DNA from: Hyphochytrium catenoides
Lineage: Eukaryota > Sar > Hyphochytriomycetes > Hyphochytriales > Hyphochytriaceae
Assembly (NCBI GenBank): GCA_900088475.1
Contig: FLMG01003345.1
Span: 5,104-27,101 of the forward strand
DNA length: 21,998 nucleotides
Direction of reading: 5' to 3'
Made by a program: the position numbers and the translations under genes. Below are positions 18,271 through 21,998 of the stretch, one piece after another. The notes beneath the pieces were generated by a model. The model saw only the letters and a list, made by a program, of their open reading frames with translations, did not search any database and was not told the origin of the DNA. Position 1 is the stretch's first letter; the number at the start of each line of letters is the position of its first letter.

Positions 18271-18947
18271 ATGAACGAAATGCCGGGCAATCAAGTGAGA
18301 TGGTTCGTCGATTTGGAAAGGGAAGCGGAGCTGGAAGCGATGCTCGCAGATGCTAATGTAGAGAGAGATCATCTCCAGCAAGTGTTACAGCGTCACAGAC
18401 TGATTCAAGAAGCGTTGCAGGCAAGGCTTCGTCAGACGGAGAACCTTCGGCTGGACGCCACGCTTCATCGCATCAATTTTTTGGAGAACCAATTGAGAGA
18501 TCTATCGCGGCAAATGTATGACCTTGCTGAGCTCCATCGCAGCCTGCTCATGACGGCAGAAAGCTTGGGCTATGACAGAGAAGCACGGACCCTCAGCTTC
18601 CGATTGGAGCAGTGGCGAGCAGCCACGGATGAAATCCTCAGCCGCGAGGGCCCTGCAATAGTAGCTTCGCCGGAAAGGGAACATCGTCTGGCGACCTTGA
18701 GTACCACGATCATTATCCTTCTAGTTGCCCTCTGGCTTGGCTTACTTATGAAAACGGATTGCAGTCAATATTTGAGAAGTACTGGAGACAAGAACGGCAC
18801 AATGCTAAGTCTGCCTCCCCCTCCATTGACGCTGAAGGAAGGCCTCATTGCAGCTCCGCAGGTGACGATATGCTGCCAGAAGTCAGTGCTTCAGCTCTTC
18901 TTCGAATGGCTCTCAGACGCTTTCCCCTACTAGAGTACCAAATTTAA
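18271..18947 (+). CDS. Coiled-coil protein with optional membrane segment
   Basis: I do not recognise the family. From ATG 18271 the first about 135 residues are a heptad-rich amphipathic helix (LEREAELEAMLADANVERD; HRINFLENQLRDLSRQMYDL; FRLEQWRAATDEIL), so it is probably a coiled-coil dimer or scaffold. Two readings exist. Unspliced, the frame runs to TAG at 18933 (220 aa) and has a membrane segment TTIIILLVALWLGLLM at 145-160 followed by a poor-quality tail. Spliced over a 41-nt GT-AG intron (18724-18764, GTTGCC...TTGCAG, phase 0), the second exon 18765-18947 reads SIFEKYWRQERHNAKSASPS and ends FPLLEYQI. This gives 211 aa with a better-looking C-terminus but half the membrane segment lost. 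A longer intron from 18661 is also in phase. I favour a spliced form because the downstream frame looks coding. Confidence 0.6.
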
Positions 18948-19811
18948 GAGGCAGGTGGAGACTAGTAGTCCTAACCAGCATCTACAATCTTGCCGTTGAA
19001 TATCATCAATGTTAGCGCACCAACAAAAGTAAACTTTGAACCCTACGTCATCTTTTGTCTCCCTAGACGCAGTCAGCATTGCAAGACGACGGAGATGGTT
19101 AAATAGAGCGAGAAGAGGGAGAAAAGAGAGACAGAGAGAGAGAGAGACAGAGAGTTGCGAGAGAGAGAAAGAGAGAGGAGAGAGAGAGAGCAAGTGAAAG
19201 AGAGAAACCGACAGAGAGAGGAAAGAGAGAGAAAAAGAGAGGGGGAGAGAGAAGGAAAGAGAGCAAGTGAAAGAGAATTAAAAAGAATGAGAGAGAGAGA
19301 GGGGAGAGAGAGGGGAGAGAGAGCGACAGAGAGAGGATGAACGAGAAAGAGAGGCCTTTCTGGGACAGTGTTTGTGCCGTGCACGGAAGGGTGGCGCCGT
19401 TTTCCCAGCGGAGACGGATGCAAAGATACGACCAACCACAGGGATGATGCCACCTTCAGCCCTGTTCTGCCAAACTGTTATCCAAGCTGATAGAGAGACA
19501 TGCTGGCTACTAGTTTCGCTGCATCGACAGGCAGGCCCGCTTTCCTCAATCAGGTTTGCCTTCTTTTCCCGTCTTTATCGCTTTGGGTTACTAATCCTGT
19601 CATGGCCGGCCCCTCTCATGTCTTCCATAATGACGGCTCCATCTGCCTCTCTCCAGCTCCTTCAGGGTTCAGTAGTGGTCCGCTTGGACCCCTTCTCTTC
19701 TATCTCACGCTGCACGCCCCTCCCTGGCCATAATAGTAGCGCAGCGTGAGTGGTGCACGAATAATTCTCAAGCGCAAGCGGTTGCGGACAGGTAAGCAAC
19801 AACTGAACTGC
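18948..19811. other. Spacer with GA tract and unresolved exon-like pieces
   Basis: After the coiled-coil gene comes the GA tract (listed separately). Between 19338 and 19811 there are possible exon fragments. One is MLATSFAASTGRPAFLNQ from ATG 19500, followed by GTTTGC. A perfect branch-point-like TACTAAT lies near 19589. A stretch opening LLQGSVVVRLDPFSSIS follows the acceptor at CTCTCCAG (19656) and runs to a GTGAGT donor at 19746. They suggest upstream exons of the gene that follows, but phase does not close into its frame, so they are left out of the model. Confidence 0.35.
19104..19337. repeat. Long imperfect (GA)n tract
   Basis: About 230 bp of purine-rich GA repeats with AC, AA and GG interruptions, similar in style to the tract at 850-1060. 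Open frames inside it (Arg/Glu on plus, Ser/Leu on minus) are repeat artefacts. Confidence 0.95.
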
Positions 19812-20888
19812 ATGTCTTCGTCTTCGGTCTCTCCTTCTTCTGCTACCCCTGAGGTCCGGTTTAAAAAGAAGAGAAGGACTCACTATTCTTTAGCAGAAGA
19901 CGTGCAAGTCTGGAATGGCACGTTTACCGCGCACCGCCCAGCTGCTTCCTCGATTTCTTCAGAGGTTTCGCGGTGGTTCTTTCAGCAGACTGTTAGAAGT
20001 AAGAGAGAGCCATCATCCTGTGCGGTCACTTTGGACAACAATGGGTAAGATTCAGATTGATCTCCTTTAGTCGACCCTCCTCGCGCGTCTCATCAGAATA
20101 TCATAAAAGTTCTAGCCGAGTCGTAGAAGACTGCCATCGTAGCATCACGTCCTGTCACTCTCTTGCCCTCATCATAACTGTCATCACCATTGTTTTCTGT
20201 CCCTTCAGCTGCTGCTGCTGCTGCGGAGTACATTGATCGATAGCTACAGTCTAGCTGCCGCTTTCTAAAAAAGTTCTTTAACAACGTGTGTCTCTCTACT
20301 TCCTGTCAAACTCAGGTAAGGGCCTTTAGTCCTCGTCATGCTTCACCTTCGATCATCCCGCCTGCCCTTCCTAACGGACAGGTCTTCCTCATCACCACCT
20401 TCTTCCTTCTTCTACAACCTGCTGCTGAACCATCATCGTCGCCATCATCGGACTCAAAGCAACAGCCAACAACAACAAACAATAATGAACCGCAAGCAAG
20501 CAACAACCCCGCGGGCTCAGTCATCAAAAATAGATCAAGCACAAGCTTCGTGACGGAGAGAGAGAGGCGGAAGCCGCCAGCAGCGCAGCCACCAAGGCCA
20601 AGGCCAAGGCCAAAGGCCAAGGCCAAGGCCAAGGCCAAGGCCAAGGAGTGCGACCTCCGATCCAAACATCGTCAGCTTTCCCTTCACAAGGCGGCGCATA
20701 AGCTGAGGAACCTGCATCGTATTATTACTTCCATTGGCCTAAGCTTCATGGCGTCTCGTGGGGCCACTAATGGGGTATTACTATCGCAAAGGGAAGCCGT
20801 TTCAGTCATGAAGAGACAGAGTCAGAGGGACGGCAGACAGAGAGACAACGAGATGTTGTGGAAAATTAAGGTGAGGAGGCTCTGGTAA
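19812..20888 (+). CDS. Basic low-complexity putative nuclear protein, two exons (candidate)
   Basis: No family is recognised with confidence. Exon 1 19812-20044 starts MSSSSVSPSSATPEV, then has a basic cluster FKKKRRTHYSLAEDVQVW and SSEVSRWFFQQTVRSKREPSS. The aromatic/acidic spacing is vaguely Myb/SANT-like; this is weak inference. The open frame extends upstream to 19740 with another basic stretch (RIILKRKRLRTGKQQ), so the start may lie further left. The donor GG|GTAAGA (phase 2) meets exon 2 at 20321 through an acceptor in CTCAGGTAAG. Exon 2 encodes a Ser/Pro/Gln/Asn-rich linker, PPRPRPRPKAKAKAKAKAK from a CCAAGG repeat, then basic helices (SKHRQLSLHKAAHKLRNL), ending at TAA 20888; 266 aa. 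Ala-Lys repeats after Pro-Arg recall histone H1 tails. A GTGAGG donor at 20871 could continue the gene rightwards. A chromatin or DNA-binding role is an inference from composition. Confidence 0.45.
20592..20646. repeat. CCAAGG hexamer repeat coding for Ala-Lys
   Basis: About nine tandem CCAAGG units with one extra A near 20613. This single-base insertion shifts the coding product from Pro-Arg (PRPRPRP) to Ala-Lys (KAKAKAKAKAK) in the plus frame; in other frames the array reads Gly-Leu or Pro-Trp. Confidence 0.93.
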
Positions 20889-20940
20889 CGAGACAGAGAG
20901 AGGAGTATATATCAGAGACGACATCACGAGGTAGCCCCGA

Positions 20941-21006
20941 ATGGCGGAGGGTAAAGAACAGAACAATCATGGTTCCTCTGATGATCGAGAGGCGTGGTGG
21001 CGGAGC

Positions 21007-21037
<31 letters not shown>

Positions 21038-21240
21038 TTGACGACGGGCAGCAGCAGGAGCTTGACGATCGACAGGCAGCAGGAGCGAGCGAACAAGAGA
21101 CAAGAAGAAGAGGAGAGAGAAAGGGCGAAGGGAGAACGTTGGACAGCAGCGAGAGGAGGAGGTTGGAGGAGGGAAGGCTTGATAATATCACAGGGGGAGA
21201 GAACATGGTGAGGCAAGACCTACGAAAGGAGGAGGGATAG
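20941..21240 (+). CDS. Polyglutamine-containing hydrophilic ORF (candidate)
   Basis: This 99-aa frame has a real ATG and stop and a very hydrophilic composition: SSDDREAWWRSE, nine Gln in a row, then Asp/Gln/Arg/Glu-rich sequence (LDDGQQQELDDRQAAGASEQ; ERKGEGRTLDSSERRRLEEG). Purine-rich sequence favours such frames by chance. An overlapping frame from 20969 is open too and gives polyserine. It may be an exon of the gene ending at 20888, a separate gene, or nothing. Confidence 0.25.
21008..21037. repeat. (AGC)10 triplet repeat
   Basis: Ten perfect AGC units that read as polyglutamine, polyserine or (minus strand) polyleucine/polycysteine depending on frame. Triplets often vary in number between individuals. 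Confidence 0.95.
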
Positions 21241-21998
21241 TTCGACGTACTGAGCAGCAAGGTGGAAAGGAGGTGTGATCATGCTTTCTGTGTCCTTCTC
21301 GTGTATGCCTTTCCGTAGTCTTTCTGCTAGCGCAGCATGTGCACAAGGATCTTTTTGAAACAGCTACAGGAAGAAGGAGAAGGGAAGGAAATCAAGGGGC
21401 AAACACACAGTTATACGCAGCTCTTCCATTGACAGGGAGAAGTGCGCGTACAAAAGAAGGGAAAGGTAGGCTCTAAGGGAAGGGAAGAGAAGCAGGCTTG
21501 ATGTGGTGGTGCCAGGAACACAGAGCGGCGACCGGATGAACGAACAAGAGGCAGAAGAAAGTAGGAGGGCAACCGAAAGAGGAGACAGAAGAGAGAGTAG
21601 CGGACGAAATCTTCCAGTGGCTTGTGTCCGCTATACAATTATAGGACCGCAAGCCGCAGCCGAGGAGGCAGACTTGCAAATGATGATATCGAGGACAAGA
21701 AGGACCATAAATAAAGTTGTGCCATTGCTTGCTTGTTGGCCCCAGTAGGTCCCCACGCCGGCCGATCACTCCTTCCTATTACAGCGTCTGGCCGCTCGTC
21801 GTTGCTATCGTCCCACTGCCTTCGGGCCTAGCTTATCAGCCACTATCTGCACTCCTTGCACCTCCTCTCTCCTACGTCCTTTCTGTTCAAACTGGGGAGA
21901 GAAACATACCTGTCCTGCTGGATAGCTGGGCTCAGCAGGAGACTAGGAGAAACCCGCTACTAGGGGCTAAGGGATCCGAGCACTGACGCGATAAAAGA
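21241..21998. other. Right-edge region without a resolved gene
   Basis: No gene was closed here. An exon-like frame within 21503-21748 reads RMNEQEAEESRRATERGDRR, then PVACVRYTIIGPQAAAEEAD and MISRTRRTINK. A second at 21860-21986 reads YVLSVQTGERNIPVLLDSWA and ends GAKGSEH. These could be exons of a gene continuing past the right edge. No domain is recognised. Confidence 0.35.

Noticed and set aside
19570-19733. Ubiquitin-conjugating-enzyme-like string FHNDGSICLS
   Set aside because: Only a short match to the E2 active-site region, with no WSPA-type follow-up, no N-terminal E2 sequence, and it sits in a stretch that looks intronic (TACTAAT branch point).
20967-21260. Minus-strand frame with polyleucine/polycysteine
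   Set aside because: It is the antisense reading of the AGC triplet repeat and of GA-rich sequence.
1-21998. CRISPR arrays, bacterial operons, tRNA or rRNA genes, complete transposons
   Set aside because: None seen. Repeats are microsatellites, a minisatellite and one duplication; no cloverleaf, no transposase or reverse transcriptase motifs were found by eye.

Overview
The window is nuclear DNA of a microbial eukaryote. The two best genes are split by many short GT-AG introns (about 60 to 370 nt), there are no operons or Shine-Dalgarno sites, and intergenic DNA is full of GA/CT, CAG and other simple repeats. The heat-shock-factor domain at the left edge resembles the HSF type common in stramenopiles (diatoms, oomycetes and relatives), so a stramenopile is my best guess. 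That placement is inference from one partial domain and is not proven.

Layout, left to right. (1) 122-430, minus strand: first coding exon of a heat shock transcription factor, cut by the left edge, with a long GA/CT tract in its upstream region. (2) 1059-3665: gene-poor DNA with an imperfect direct duplication (1681-1952 and 2042-2282). (3) 3666-4643, plus: an intronless alpha/beta hydrolase that looks bacterial. (4) 4644-6301: no convincing gene; a 27/30-bp minisatellite at 5405-5585. (5) 6302-9798, plus: an 11-exon circularly permuted nucleolar GTPase of the GNL3L/nucleostemin/Grn1 family. (6) 9799-10802: intergenic, with a palindromic TGACA cluster and puzzling coding-like patches on both strands. 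(7) 10803-15760, plus: a 19-exon polytopic membrane RING-H2 ubiquitin ligase of the Tul1/Dsc1/FLY family. (8) 15790-17379: gene-poor. (9) 17380-18270: a TATA box and two overlapping, opposite-strand small-gene candidates. (10) 18271-18947, plus: a coiled-coil protein whose possible 41-nt intron encodes half of a transmembrane segment. (11) 19104-19337: GA tract. (12) 19812-20888, plus: a basic, low-complexity putative nuclear protein with Ala-Lys repeats. (13) 20941-21998: polyglutamine ORF and unresolved sequence.

The genes do not form a pathway. The GTPase (ribosome biogenesis), the E3 ligase (Golgi/endomembrane protein quality control) and HSF (stress transcription) are ordinary housekeeping or stress functions placed side by side. 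Exon boundaries were worked out by hand from splice consensus, phase continuity and family similarity. Both large gene models close with a consistent reading phase at every junction, which is strong internal support. No clearly new biological system was recognised. The oddest items are a possible membrane-anchor switch by intron retention, a long open frame after the GTPase stop codon, and two candidate mini-introns of 26 and 28 nt.
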